From NCBI RefSeq assembly GCF_008704425.1, contig NZ_CP023696.1:1846501-1910500 (forward strand): 64,000 bases of DNA, given 5' to 3'. A model generated the notes under the pieces. It was not told the DNA's origin and did no database searches. It worked only from the letters and a program-made list of their open reading frames with translations. The DNA comes from Streptomyces fradiae ATCC 10745 = DSM 40063. Its GTDB lineage: Bacteria > Actinomycetota > Actinomycetes > Streptomycetales > Streptomycetaceae. Below are positions 31,328 through 38,958 of the stretch, piece after piece (position 1 is the stretch's first letter; each line of letters begins with the position of its first letter). The position numbers and the translations under genes are program-made.

Positions 31328-32773
31328 TCAGGTGGCCGGTACGGGCTGCGGACTGGGCGGGACGGTCACGGTCCGCGCGGGCTGGTAGTCCTCGCCGAGG
31401 ACCGCCTCCGCGACCATCGCGAACAGGTCCCGGGCCGCGGGCGGGGTGACGGCGTTGCCCGCCATCCGCACCCGCTCCCGCTTGTTGCCGAGCCAGATGT
31501 ACGAGGTGGGGAACTGCATCGCCGCGGCGTACTCGTGCGGTTCGAGCATCCGGAAGCCCAGCTCGTCCACCGTCGCGACGGTTCCGCCGGCCAGGAGCCC
31601 GTGCCGGTCGACCGTGGTGACGGTCGGGATCGGCTCGACGGCCGGGCGGGCGGTGGCGTTGCCGTAGTACGGCACGACCAGGTCCGGCACGGTCAGACCG
31701 TGGTGGTTGCCGGAGGCGCACACCGTGGCGAGCGGGTCGGTGACCGGCCGGTGCGTGGACCCGCCTCCGCGCAGCTCCACGACGTACGGCGGGACGGCCA
31801 CCCCCGTCTCGTTCCTGGCGGTGCAGGTGCGCATCGGCTCGTCCGCCGGACGGGCGGTCTTCCCCTCCCGTCCCTCGACCGGGACGAGGAGCGGCCGGGC
31901 GTACGCGGCGAAGCCGTCCCGCACCCGCTGCATCGTCTTCGCGGCGAGCGGCCGGGCCCGGTCGGCGATCCGCTGCGCGGGGATCGCCCAGTCGATCGCG
32001 TCGGCGGCCGGCCGGACCGCGGGGAACACCTCTGCGTGGCAGCGCGCGGTGGCGCAGCGCCACACGTACTGGGCGCGGTACTTGCCGTACTGGCGGTCGG
32101 GGTTCTTCCATCCCTGGATCGCCCGGCCCGTGCGGTCGCACCGGGGGCAGTGGGCGGTGGGGCGGGTCCAGCGCTCGAAGTCGGGGGCGCGTTCGCCGTC
32201 GAGCCACGCCACCACGTACATGCGGTCACGGGACTGCGGGGCGCCCTGCCCGAGGGCCTGGGCGTGCATGGAGTTGAGGTAGACGACGCGGAACCGGTAG
32301 CGGAGTGCCTGGAGCGCGGCGATCCAGGCGGGCCACAGGACCCACTGGCGGGCGTCGACGACGTTCTCCACGATGATCGCCCGGTAGCGGTGGTACTCGG
32401 CGAACCGGATGACGTCCCACATCGTCGCCCGCGACCGCTCGGCGGCCTCGTCGGGCAGGGCCTCCCCGAACAGGTCCGGGGTGGCGTCGGCGTGGCGGCT
32501 GCGGCCCTTCGCGATCGAGTGGTTCGTACACGAGGGGGAGAACCATGCGAACGTCGTTGTGGGGTAGCGGCGGGGGTCGACCTGAGAGATGTCGGCGCAG
32601 TCGTGGAGGGTGTCGGGGTGGTTGGCGTTGTGGACGTCGACCGCGAGGCGCCAGTGGTTGAGTGCGGTTCGGACGCGGATGCCGGCCTGGACGGCGCCCG
32701 TGGAGGAGCCGCCCGCCCCGGCGAAGCCGTCGGTGGTGTCCGCGGCGAGGGTGCGGAGGTTGACGAGGGTCAT
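31328..32773 (-). CDS. Orphan DNA (cytosine-5) methyltransferase
   Basis: 481 aa. Motif I is DGFAGAGGSSTG, motif IV is FSPSCTNHS with the catalytic Cys (Ser replaces the usual first Pro), motif VI is ENV, motif VIII is QSRDRMYVV, and motif X is GNAVTPPAARDLF. A small zinc-ribbon insert (CPRCDRTG, then WRCATARCHAEVF, about 225-260) lies between VIII and the target-recognition region. No restriction enzyme gene is adjacent, so it probably protects phage DNA from host restriction or marks it for regulation. It lies upstream of the initiator gene on the same strand. Confidence 0.9.
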   Translation of the reverse strand: MTLVNLRTLAADTTDGFAGAGGSSTGAVQAGIRVRTALNHWRLAVDVHNANHPDTLHDCADISQVDPRRYPTTTFAWFSPSCTNHSIAKGRSRHADATPDLFGEALPDEAAERSRATMWDVIRFAEYHRYRAIIVENVVDARQWVLWPAWIAALQALRYRFRVVYLNSMHAQALGQGAPQSRDRMYVVAWLDGERAPDFERWTRPTAHCPRCDRTGRAIQGWKNPDRQYGKYRAQYVWRCATARCHAEVFPAVRPAADAIDWAIPAQRIADRARPLAAKTMQRVRDGFAAYARPLLVPVEGREGKTARPADEPMRTCTARNETGVAVPPYVVELRGGGSTHRPVTDPLATVCASGNHHGLTVPDLVVPYYGNATARPAVEPIPTVTTVDRHGLLAGGTVATVDELGFRMLEPHEYAAAMQFPTSYIWLGNKRERVRMAGNAVTPPAARDLFAMVAEAVLGEDYQPARTVTVPPSPQPVPAT

Positions 32774-32925
32774 GCTTCGGTCTCCTGGGCGTGGCGCTCG
32801 GTCGGGTGGTCGGGGGTGTTGTGCGGAGCCGGGGCCGGGGTGGGGAGGTCTGCGGCGAGCTGGCCCGGCACGTGCGGCGGGGGCGGCTCGTCGAGCAGTC
32901 GCCGCGCCCGCTCCAGCGCGCTCAC
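32770..32925 (-). CDS. 51-aa micro-protein between WhiB and methyltransferase
   Basis: Starts GTG 32925 (GTGA overlap with the WhiB-like gene) and stops inside the methyltransferase start (ATGA). A short amphipathic helix (VSALERARRLLDEPPPPHV) and a Pro/His-rich remainder. Overlap at both ends is the main support. Function unknown. Confidence 0.45.
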   Translation of the reverse strand: MSALERARRLLDEPPPPHVPGQLAADLPTPAPAPHNTPDHPTERHAQETEA

Positions 32926-33218
32926 GACGCCGTCCTGCGCTGCCGACGGCGGTGCAGCAGCCGCTCGTGCGACGTCATCCCGCCCGCCACGCCCTCTTCC
33001 AGGCGGGTGTCCAGTGCCCAGTCCCGGCAGGTTTCGAGGACGGGGCAGCGGGCGCAGATGGCCTTGGCCTCAGCGGCCTGCGCGAGCGCGGGGGCGGACT
33101 TGCCGATGGGAAAGAAGAGGTCCGGGTCCTCGTCGCGGCAGGCGCCCTGCTCGCGCCAGTCCGGGGCGCGGTCGGTGGAGGGGGCGTAGCTCCAGTGGGT
33201 GGCCCAGTGCATGCTCAC
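32922..33218 (-). CDS. WhiB-family iron-sulfur regulator (prophage-borne)
   Basis: 98 aa from GTG 33218 in a GTGA overlap; ATG 33212 is a possible start too. Cysteines follow the WhiB pattern: GACRDEDPDLFFP, then ICARCPVLETC (CxxCx5C). After them GVAGGMTSHER replaces the usual GVWGG turn, the Trp being lost. The basic end (LLHRRRQRRTAS) contacts DNA in this family. WhiB proteins bind a 4Fe-4S cluster and sigma factor; phage versions (as in TM4) can alter host division and block superinfection. Confidence 0.85.
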   Translation of the reverse strand: MSMHWATHWSYAPSTDRAPDWREQGACRDEDPDLFFPIGKSAPALAQAAEAKAICARCPVLETCRDWALDTRLEEGVAGGMTSHERLLHRRRQRRTAS

Positions 33219-33790
33219 GCCGCCACCGCCTCGGGCCACGCGCACCCGGCCAGCGCCTTGGCGTTCCGCTCCGGGACGGCGGCCAGCTGGTGGCCGGCCC
33301 AGTCCATCCCGGCGGCCATCGCCACGTAGGCGTCAGCCTCGTCGTAGCGGGCGGCGCCCTCGGTGTGGATGCCGTACCGGTCGGCGACGGCGCTCCGCAC
33401 CTCGCCCTTGGTGGCGTTGCCCCGCCCGGTGGCGTACATCTTGAGCGACGACGGGGGGATGACCGCGTACGGGATCTGGTGGCGCCAGCAGTAGCGGCGC
33501 ACCAGCACCCGCAGCCCGGCGAGGTCCTCGTGCCCGGCCAGAGCGGCGTGCCCGTAGGAGGGGCCCTCCATCACCACCAGGTCGGCGGCCCGGATGAATG
33601 TGGCGATGCCGGTGAGGAGGTAGTCGAGGCGGGCGTCCCCGCGGGTCTTGGTGCGGAGGTGGTCGGTCCAGCCGTGCCCGGCGATGCCGGTGGAGGTGAG
33701 GGACAGGTCCAGCCCGACGATGAGGGGCTGGCCCCCCGCGGCCGGGGGCAGTGCCGGCCCGGCCGCGGGGGTGATCTGGGTGGCGGTCAC
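33215..33790 (-). CDS. RuvC-like Holliday-junction resolvase
   Basis: 191 aa from GTG 33790 (GTGA overlap). VGLDLSLTSTGIAG gives the first catalytic Asp, VVMEGPSYG the Glu, and YDEADAYVAMAAG the C-terminal acidic pair of the RNase H-like RuvC fold. IPPSSLKMYATGRGNATK is the typical lysine-rich loop. Resolvases of this type cut branched DNA before packaging or during recombination. It lies beside the exonuclease and RecT genes, consistent with a recombination module. Confidence 0.8.
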   Translation of the reverse strand: MTATQITPAAGPALPPAAGGQPLIVGLDLSLTSTGIAGHGWTDHLRTKTRGDARLDYLLTGIATFIRAADLVVMEGPSYGHAALAGHEDLAGLRVLVRRYCWRHQIPYAVIPPSSLKMYATGRGNATKGEVRSAVADRYGIHTEGAARYDEADAYVAMAAGMDWAGHQLAAVPERNAKALAGCAWPEAVAA

Positions 33791-33879
33791 GCGGCCCACC
33801 GCCGGTCGTACTCGATGCGGGCGGCCTGCCCGGCGATGCGGTTGCGGGCCGCAGCGAGGCGACGGGAGAAACGGCTCAT
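33787..33879 (-). CDS. 30-aa basic micro-protein
   Basis: M-S-R-F-S-R-R-L-A-A-A-R-N-R-I-A-G-Q-A-A then RIEYDRRWAA. GGAG is 6 nt upstream and the stop overlaps the resolvase start. Highly basic helix; it could bind nucleic acid or simply couple translation. Confidence 0.4.
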   Translation of the reverse strand: MSRFSRRLAAARNRIAGQAARIEYDRRWAA

Positions 33880-33880
33880 G

Positions 33881-34591
33881 TCAGGCTCCGTTCTGCTGGT
33901 GCGGGATCAGGGGCCACTCGGGCGGGCAAACCGCGGCCGGGTCCTTGCGGCGCAGGTACTCCTGGAGAGAGGCGGCCTGCTCGGCAGCCCACCCGGCCTG
34001 CACGGCGTGCAGCTCGCCCAGGCCGTACGCGGCGATGTGCGGGTGGAGGGTGGCGATCCGCCACGCGACTCGGCACGCGGCGATCGCGTCGGCGTCCGCG
34101 GTGTGCGCCTCACCGATCGGCACCTTGTAGTGCGCGCACAGGGCGGTGAGCTTGCGGGAGCCGGGCCGGTACGGGGCGACGGCCTTGTCCAGCACCAGCG
34201 GGTCGACCACGCACAGTCCCTCGCGCCTGTCGGGTAGCGGGGTGTGGCCGTGGCGGCGGGCCTCGCGGTCGAGCATCGTCAGGTCGAACCGCGCGTTCAT
34301 CGCGACGACTGGCAGCCCGTGCGCGATGGCCTGGCGGAGCGCGGCGAGCACGTCGCCGACGACCTCGCCGGCGGGCTTGCCCTCGGCGCGCGCCCTCTCG
34401 GTGGTGATGCCGTGGACGGCGGCGGCGCCGTCGGGGATCGGCACGCCGGGGTCGGCGAGCCACGTGGCGGACTGGGTGGGCTGGTCGCCGCCGCAGTGGA
34501 CGACGCACGCGGTGACGATGCGGTCGGTCTCGACGTCGACGCCGGTGGTCTCCAGGTCGAAGCCGCACAGGCGACCGGTGTGCCAGGTCAC
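33881..34591 (-). CDS. DnaQ-like 3'-5' exonuclease
   Basis: 236 aa. Exo I CGFDLETTGVD, Exo II NARFDLTMLDRE and Exo III AHTADADAIAACRV form the DEDDh-type active site (the His of HTADAD precedes the last Asp). KLTALCAHYKVPIGEAH is typical of the fold. It may act in recombination with RecT, as a single-strand nuclease, or in repair during phage replication. It overlaps the next gene by ATGA. Confidence 0.85.
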   Translation of the reverse strand: MTWHTGRLCGFDLETTGVDVETDRIVTACVVHCGGDQPTQSATWLADPGVPIPDGAAAVHGITTERARAEGKPAGEVVGDVLAALRQAIAHGLPVVAMNARFDLTMLDREARRHGHTPLPDRREGLCVVDPLVLDKAVAPYRPGSRKLTALCAHYKVPIGEAHTADADAIAACRVAWRIATLHPHIAAYGLGELHAVQAGWAAEQAASLQEYLRRKDPAAVCPPEWPLIPHQQNGA

Positions 34592-35103
34592 TGCTCACCA
34601 CCGCTGATCTGCGGGATGGTCAGGTGGGCCAGCGCGCCCGTCCGCCACGCCTCGGCGATCGCCTCCCGGCCCCCGTCGACCGGCCGTACCGAGTGCCCGC
34701 GGGACCGGGTCGCCCGGATCTCCACGCCCGGCACCTCCTCCACCACGCCGGTCTCCTTGTCGGCGACCTCGGCGACACCGGCCGCGGTCATCTCGGCGAG
34801 GAGGGCGGTGGTGTAGGCGGGCCGGACCTCGGTGACGAGGCGGGTGACGACGTTGTGCGGGGAGTTCTCCCGCACCCACGCCAGGAACTTGTCGGGGTCG
34901 GTGACGACGGCCGTTGGCTTCGGCGACGTCGCCGACACGGTGGCGACCTTCGTGCCGTCGGGGAGCTTCGCCTCCACGCGGCTCGCGCCGCTGGTCTCCA
35001 GCGCCTCCTGCATGGCGGCGCGGACTTCCTTCTGCCGCTCGGTGATCGCGTCGCCGAGGGCCTTCAGCGCGGCGCTCTCCAGCGCCAGCTGCTGCATGTC
35101 CAT
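34588..35103 (-). CDS. RecT-associated phage protein, unknown
   Basis: 171 aa. The N-terminal helices (LALESAALKALGDAITERQKEVRAAM) and the beta segment (VEAKLPDGTKVATVSATSPKP; FLAWVRENSPHNVVTRLV) resemble the host-nuclease or gp2.5-like accessory proteins often found next to RecT in actinophages. It lies between RecT and the DnaQ-like gene. Possibly a recombination accessory factor; no catalytic residues are seen. Confidence 0.5.
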   Translation of the reverse strand: MDMQQLALESAALKALGDAITERQKEVRAAMQEALETSGASRVEAKLPDGTKVATVSATSPKPTAVVTDPDKFLAWVRENSPHNVVTRLVTEVRPAYTTALLAEMTAAGVAEVADKETGVVEEVPGVEIRATRSRGHSVRPVDGGREAIAEAWRTGALAHLTIPQISGGEQ

Positions 35104-35167
35104 GTGGTCTCCTTAGGGGTGGGGCCGCCGCAGGTTCGGGCCGCGGCGGCCCCGGTTGTGCGGGTGG

Positions 35168-36238
35168 TCAGGCGGCGGTGCTGGCGCGGAGCTGCGCGAG
35201 GAGCGCGCGGATCGCGTCGGGCGACACGTCGTCGAGGGGCGCGCCGAGGGCGGTGTAGGCGTCGGCGTCGATGTCGGTGATGCGGTGCTCGGCGGCGAAC
35301 TGGCGGAGTTCGGCGACGGCGGTGGTGTGCTCGTCCTCGACGACCTCGCCGTCGACCACCTCGGCGGCGGCCTGCCGCGCGGGCTCCTGCTGCCACCCGG
35401 CCTCGCCCGCGGCGTCGGTCACGTCCTCCACGGCAGCCTTCATCCGGCCGACCTCGACGATCCCGTTGAGCGTCGGCGCGGGCATCCCGGCCTGCTTGGC
35501 GTCCTGCCAGATCCGCCGGACCGTGTCGGCGTCGGGCGCGGCCTCTGCCTCGGCGAGGAAGTCCCGCGCGGGCTGCGTGGCCCACGGGTCCGCCTCGCCC
35601 GGCTGGACGCGGCGCAGGTGCCGGCCCTCGGCCGAGGGGTTGTCCGCCTGGCCCATCTCCTCGGTGGTGTAGACGCCGGCCAGGTCGTGCGGGAAGGCCT
35701 TGCGGAGAGCGAGCGCCTCGGCGCACTTGCCCAGCTGACCGGCGGGCATCTTCGCCCACAGGCCGATGGGCTTGCCATCCCGGTTCGTCTGCACGTACTC
35801 GCGGTACAGGGCCACCGCCGAGAACCGCAGACCGTCCCGGAGCACGGTCACCTTCGCGGCGGCGGGCGGCTCGTCGGCGAGCCAGACGTCCCGCCACCGG
35901 CCGGACGGGTCACACCACAGCGTGTCCTCGTAGCCGTAGCTGCCGCCGGACTTGGCGACGGCGCGGCGGGCGACGACGCGGTACCCGTCGATGCCGGTCT
36001 GCGGGGTGTACACCTCACGGCCGGCGCGCTTGTCCCACCGGCCGATGAGGTAGATCTGCCGGGAGAACGGGTCGAGCCCGGTCCGCTGGCAGAGGTGGAG
36101 GAAGCCGTCGAGTTCGGCGCGGGTGACGGTGTCGCCGATGCCGGACTGCCGCAGGACGGTGGCCTGCTGCTCGGTCCACTGGGTCTGGTCGGGGCGGATG
36201 GCGAGGGCGCCGCCGGTCTGGACGAGGTCGGTGCTCAT
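35168..36238 (-). CDS. RecT/Bet-family single-strand annealing protein
   Basis: 356 aa. The core at about 20-210 has GLDPFSRQIYLIGRW, TPQTGIDGYRVVARR, LWCDPSGRWRDVW, VQTNRDGKPIGLWAKMPAGQLGKCAEALALRKAFP and TTEEM, the conserved blocks of the phage recombination protein Bet (Red-beta). The C-terminal 140 residues are variable, with a last folded segment (AVAELRQFAAEHRITDID). It anneals single strands in phage recombination. No lambda Exo/YqaJ-type nuclease was found beside it. Confidence 0.9.
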   Translation of the reverse strand: MSTDLVQTGGALAIRPDQTQWTEQQATVLRQSGIGDTVTRAELDGFLHLCQRTGLDPFSRQIYLIGRWDKRAGREVYTPQTGIDGYRVVARRAVAKSGGSYGYEDTLWCDPSGRWRDVWLADEPPAAAKVTVLRDGLRFSAVALYREYVQTNRDGKPIGLWAKMPAGQLGKCAEALALRKAFPHDLAGVYTTEEMGQADNPSAEGRHLRRVQPGEADPWATQPARDFLAEAEAAPDADTVRRIWQDAKQAGMPAPTLNGIVEVGRMKAAVEDVTDAAGEAGWQQEPARQAAAEVVDGEVVEDEHTTAVAELRQFAAEHRITDIDADAYTALGAPLDDVSPDAIRALLAQLRASTAA

Positions 36239-36402
36239 CGGGTTCCGTTCGTGGTGGTGGGGCGGGGCGTCGGGTAGCCGTCTTCGGCGGCGGCGAGGGC
36301 CGGGAGGTCGGCGGTCGTCGCGAGGCGCAGGGTGCGGTGGGTGCAGCCGGGGGCGTGGGCGTACGGCGTGCAGTGGGCGCCGTCGCAGAACCGGTCAGCC
36401 AC
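36235..36402 (-). CDS. 55-aa Cys/His-rich micro-protein
   Basis: Starts GTG 36402 (VADRFCDGAHCTPYAHAPGC then THRTLRLAT). C-x4-C and later C-x-H spacing suggests a small zinc site. It overlaps the RecT start (ATGA). The start falls in one copy of a 27-bp direct repeat. Function unknown. Confidence 0.45.
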   Translation of the reverse strand: MADRFCDGAHCTPYAHAPGCTHRTLRLATTADLPALAAAEDGYPTPRPTTTNGTR

Positions 36403-36419
36403 GGTCGGCACCGCCCTCG
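36393..36419. repeat. 27-bp direct repeat, copy 1
   Basis: Identical 27-bp sequence to 36682-36708, beginning ggtcagccacggtcggcacc. It spans the end of one gene (…EGGADRG stop) and the start of the next (VAD…). The two copies are 289 bp apart and frame one gene. Confidence 0.75.
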
Positions 36420-36691
36420 ATCACGTCGATGTGGGTGAGGCAGATGCCGCCCGCGTAGCCCTCGACGGACACGACCGGCTCGCCGTGGCCGAGCGTCCAC
36501 GCGGGAGTGCGGGTGACGGTCGTCAGGCCCTCGCACAGCTCCACGCTGGCCGGGTCGACGTAGTGGCCGTCCCGCTGACGCTGACGGACGCGGATGGTGA
36601 GAGGGTCCTCGGGGCGGACACCGGGGTACGCCATCACGGGCGTACCGACGGGGTACTTCGCGTTGAACTCGTCGGCGGTGAGGTCAGCCAC
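36395..36691 (-). CDS. Small phage protein framed by direct repeats
   Basis: 98 aa from GTG 36691. VADLTADEFNAKYPVGTPVMA begins it; IRVRQRQRDGHYVDPASVELC and VVSVEGYAGGICLTHIDVIEG follow; it ends GGADRG, like the next gene. Its borders coincide with two copies of a 27-bp repeat, so it may be a cassette gained or lost by recombination. Beta-rich; function unknown. Confidence 0.5.
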   Translation of the reverse strand: MADLTADEFNAKYPVGTPVMAYPGVRPEDPLTIRVRQRQRDGHYVDPASVELCEGLTTVTRTPAWTLGHGEPVVSVEGYAGGICLTHIDVIEGGADRG

Positions 36692-36708
36692 GGTCGGCAC
36701 CGCCCTCG
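36682..36708. repeat. 27-bp direct repeat, copy 2
   Basis: Second copy of the repeat at 36393-36419, again over a GGADRG stop and a VAD start. Confidence 0.75.
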
Positions 36709-36923
36709 GGGAACGCCTCGTCGAGGAACTTGCGGATCTCCGCGGCGTCCCGGGCGTCCAGTTCGACGCGCAGCAGGTTGGTCGAGGAGCCGTTGTACTT
36801 GGGCCCGGCGAGCCGGTAGCCCCAGCCGCCGTCGTTCTCGTCCAGCTGGACGATGTTGAGCTGGAGCCGCTTGGTCCAGCCGTCACGGTCGACGTCGATC
36901 ACGATGCGGGGACGAGCGGTCAT
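36684..36923 (-). CDS. Small phage protein, unknown
   Basis: 79 aa from ATG 36923 (ATGA overlap). RPRIVIDVDRDGWTKRLQLNI, GGWGYRLAGPKYNG and LLRVELDARDAAEIRKFLDEA indicate an alpha/beta fold. It ends GGADRG as its downstream neighbour does. Function unknown. Confidence 0.5.
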   Translation of the reverse strand: MTARPRIVIDVDRDGWTKRLQLNIVQLDENDGGWGYRLAGPKYNGSSTNLLRVELDARDAAEIRKFLDEAFPEGGADRG

Positions 36924-37018
36924 CGGGTGCCTCCGGGGCGGTAGGTGAGGAGGAGGGCCAGCCACACGAGGGCCAGACCGAGGGCGGCGAGCGCGGCGCA
37001 CAGCCAGGGCCACGTCAC
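36920..37018 (-). CDS. 32-aa single-pass membrane peptide
   Basis: V-T-W-P-W-L-C-A-A-L-A-A-L-G-L-A-L-V-W-L then ALLLTYRPGGTR. It is almost wholly a membrane helix with a short basic end and overlaps both neighbours by 4 nt. Function unknown. Confidence 0.4.
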   Translation of the reverse strand: MTWPWLCAALAALGLALVWLALLLTYRPGGTR

Positions 37019-37374
37019 GCGATCACCCCCGGGTCGGCGAGCGGCGGGATACCGCGCTCGGCACGAAACTCGTTGACCGCGGCCTCGCAGCACACGGGCT
37101 CGCCCTCGACGCTGTGCTCGTCGGGCAGGAGCCCACCGCGCGCCACGTCGTCGGCGGTCAGCACCTCCCAGACGCAGCCGCAGTGCGAGCACTCCTCGTG
37201 TGTGTCCCACAGCGACACGACCTGCTCGACGCCGTTCACGTGCCGCTGTACGGCGCGCTCGATGTCGGCGAGGAGCCTCTGCATGGCGTTGTGGTCCTGC
37301 TGGCCCTTCCGGCCCAGAGCCCAGGTGTCGGGCGTGATCTCGATGCGGTAGTTGTCGCGGATCGTCTTCTTCAC
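37015..37374 (-). CDS. Small protein with zinc-ribbon-like cysteines
   Basis: 119 aa from GTG 37374 (GTGA overlap). RDNYRIEITPDTWALGRKGQ, then QRLLADIERAVQRHVNGV, then CSHCGCVWEVLTADD and GEPVCCEAAVNEF. Two cysteine pairs about 35 residues apart form a likely zinc site. Function unknown. Confidence 0.5.
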   Translation of the reverse strand: MKKTIRDNYRIEITPDTWALGRKGQQDHNAMQRLLADIERAVQRHVNGVEQVVSLWDTHEECSHCGCVWEVLTADDVARGGLLPDEHSVEGEPVCCEAAVNEFRAERGIPPLADPGVIA

Positions 37375-38051
37375 GCGGTCACCCCCGAGCCCGGCGCGAG
37401 CCGCTCCAGGCGGTGGTCGAGCGGGTCCAGCAGGTGCCGCTGCTCCGCCAGCTCCCCCCGCGACGGCCCGGCGGCGAACTCCCGGCAGGTGCACGGCTCC
37501 AGCGGGCCCCACGGCCCGCCCGGCTCGTGCCGGCGCGGCAGCATCGCCCCGCAGGACCGGCCCGCGTGGTGGTGGTCGGCGCCGGTGTGACCGCAGCGGC
37601 AGAGCACCGGCCCGGCGGGCAGGTCACCGACCCACGGCGTGGACGCCTCCGCCAGCACCTCGGCGGCCGCCATGTGCTTCCGGAACTCGCACTGGGTGCA
37701 CGGCTGCCCGTGCTCGTAGCCAGCGCCGCAGACCGGGCACTCCTGGAACCGGGCGAGCTTCACCGCCTCCAGCGCGGCGATCCGGTCGCGGTTCGCCCGC
37801 AGCGCCTCCGCCGCGTCGGACAGCGCCTCGTTCGTCTCGTGCCGCTCCGCCTCCAACTCGGCAACCCGCGCCACCAGCCACCGCACCGCCGGGAGCAGCG
37901 ACTCACCCAGCTCGAACGGCACCGCGCGCGGCCCGCCCATCGGGGCCAGCTCGACCCGCAGCGCGAGGTCCTCGCTACGGCGCCGCGTCAGCTCGACGGC
38001 CGACTCCGGCGACTGCAACAGGCCCGCCGCGTTCACACGTCGGGCGTTCAT
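37371..38051 (-). CDS. Coiled-coil, multi-zinc-finger early protein
   Basis: 226 aa from ATG 38051. A coiled coil (about 55-100, RVAELEAERHETNEALSDAA) precedes CPVCGAGYEHGQPCTQCEF and a second cluster CRCGHTGADHHHAGRSCGAML, then CTCREF. At least two zinc sites. Similar mixed coiled-coil and zinc proteins are common in Streptomyces phage early regions. Function unknown. Confidence 0.5.
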   Translation of the reverse strand: MNARRVNAAGLLQSPESAVELTRRRSEDLALRVELAPMGGPRAVPFELGESLLPAVRWLVARVAELEAERHETNEALSDAAEALRANRDRIAALEAVKLARFQECPVCGAGYEHGQPCTQCEFRKHMAAAEVLAEASTPWVGDLPAGPVLCRCGHTGADHHHAGRSCGAMLPRRHEPGGPWGPLEPCTCREFAAGPSRGELAEQRHLLDPLDHRLERLAPGSGVTA

Positions 38052-38875
38052 GCGGCACGCTCCGGGGCCGTCGCCAGCATCTCCAGCAGCGCAACCGCGT
38101 CGTCCGTCGAACGGCCGATCGCGTCGTTCCACTCGTCGACGTGCGCCTCCAGCGAGAACACGTCCCCGTACTCGGGCCCCCCGTCGATCGACAGCGCCAC
38201 GAACCCGATCGCCATGTCGCCCAGCTGCGACGACCGGTGCGGGTCCCCGGTCGACGCGCACTTCAGGGCCGCGACGATCGACATCGGCCGCATGGCGTGC
38301 GGCACCTCAACCGGGCTGATCTCCCGGTCGCACGGGTCCACGACGTGGTCGCCCTGCCACAGGCCGTTCGCCTGGATGATCCGCGCCGCGGCCAGCAGCA
38401 CGGCCGACACCGTCGACGGGCGGGGCTGCTGCTTCTCCCGCCAACGTCGGGTGAACTCCCGGCGGCACGCTCGACACACCCGCGCGTTTCGGTTGGAGGG
38501 CCGGTAGGTGTTCACCTCGTCGTACTGGTGACCCTTCGGGCAGTGCGTCCTCCCTCCTGGGCCCCTCCCTCGCGAGTCCCGGTCGTGCATGTTCTCTTTC
38601 TGCGTCCCCGGGCGCAGGTGCGCAGGGTTGACGCAGGCCGGCGTGTCGCAGGAGTGGAGGATGAACAGGCCCTCGGGGATCGGACCGACGTGCACTTCGT
38701 ACGAGGCTCGGTGGGCGTAGAGGTACGAGCCGCTCAGCTTGAACTTGCCGTAGCCGTCGGCGGTGCGTCCGCGGGTCCACAGCCAGCACGTCTCCGTGCG
38801 GTCCGTTCGCTCGTTGAGCAGGGCGAGTGCCCGCTGCCTCCCGTCGAGGACATCGAAGATAGAGTTCGACTTCAC
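38048..38875 (-). CDS. HNH (homing-type) endonuclease fused to a DUF6197-like domain
   Basis: 275 aa from GTG 38875, GGAG 6 nt upstream. Residues about 25-135 are an HNH_3-type nuclease: CWLWTRGRTADGYGKF, HRASYEVHVGPIPEG, LHSCDTPACVNPAHLRPG, then HCPKGHQYDEVNTY with CRACRREF. Residues about 150-275 look different: LLAAARIIQANGLWQGDH, PHAMRPMSIVAALKCAS, EWNDAIGRSTDDAVALLEMLA, a pattern of DUF6197-type proteins. A homing nuclease may have inserted at the front of a resident gene. Confidence 0.68.
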   Translation of the reverse strand: MKSNSIFDVLDGRQRALALLNERTDRTETCWLWTRGRTADGYGKFKLSGSYLYAHRASYEVHVGPIPEGLFILHSCDTPACVNPAHLRPGTQKENMHDRDSRGRGPGGRTHCPKGHQYDEVNTYRPSNRNARVCRACRREFTRRWREKQQPRPSTVSAVLLAAARIIQANGLWQGDHVVDPCDREISPVEVPHAMRPMSIVAALKCASTGDPHRSSQLGDMAIGFVALSIDGGPEYGDVFSLEAHVDEWNDAIGRSTDDAVALLEMLATAPERAA

Positions 38876-38958
38876 GGTGAGCTCCAGTTCTCGAGTGTTG
38901 GGGTGAGCCGAGGGGTCGCGCAGGGCCTGGCCCGGCCCGGCGGCCCCGATTCCGTTGG

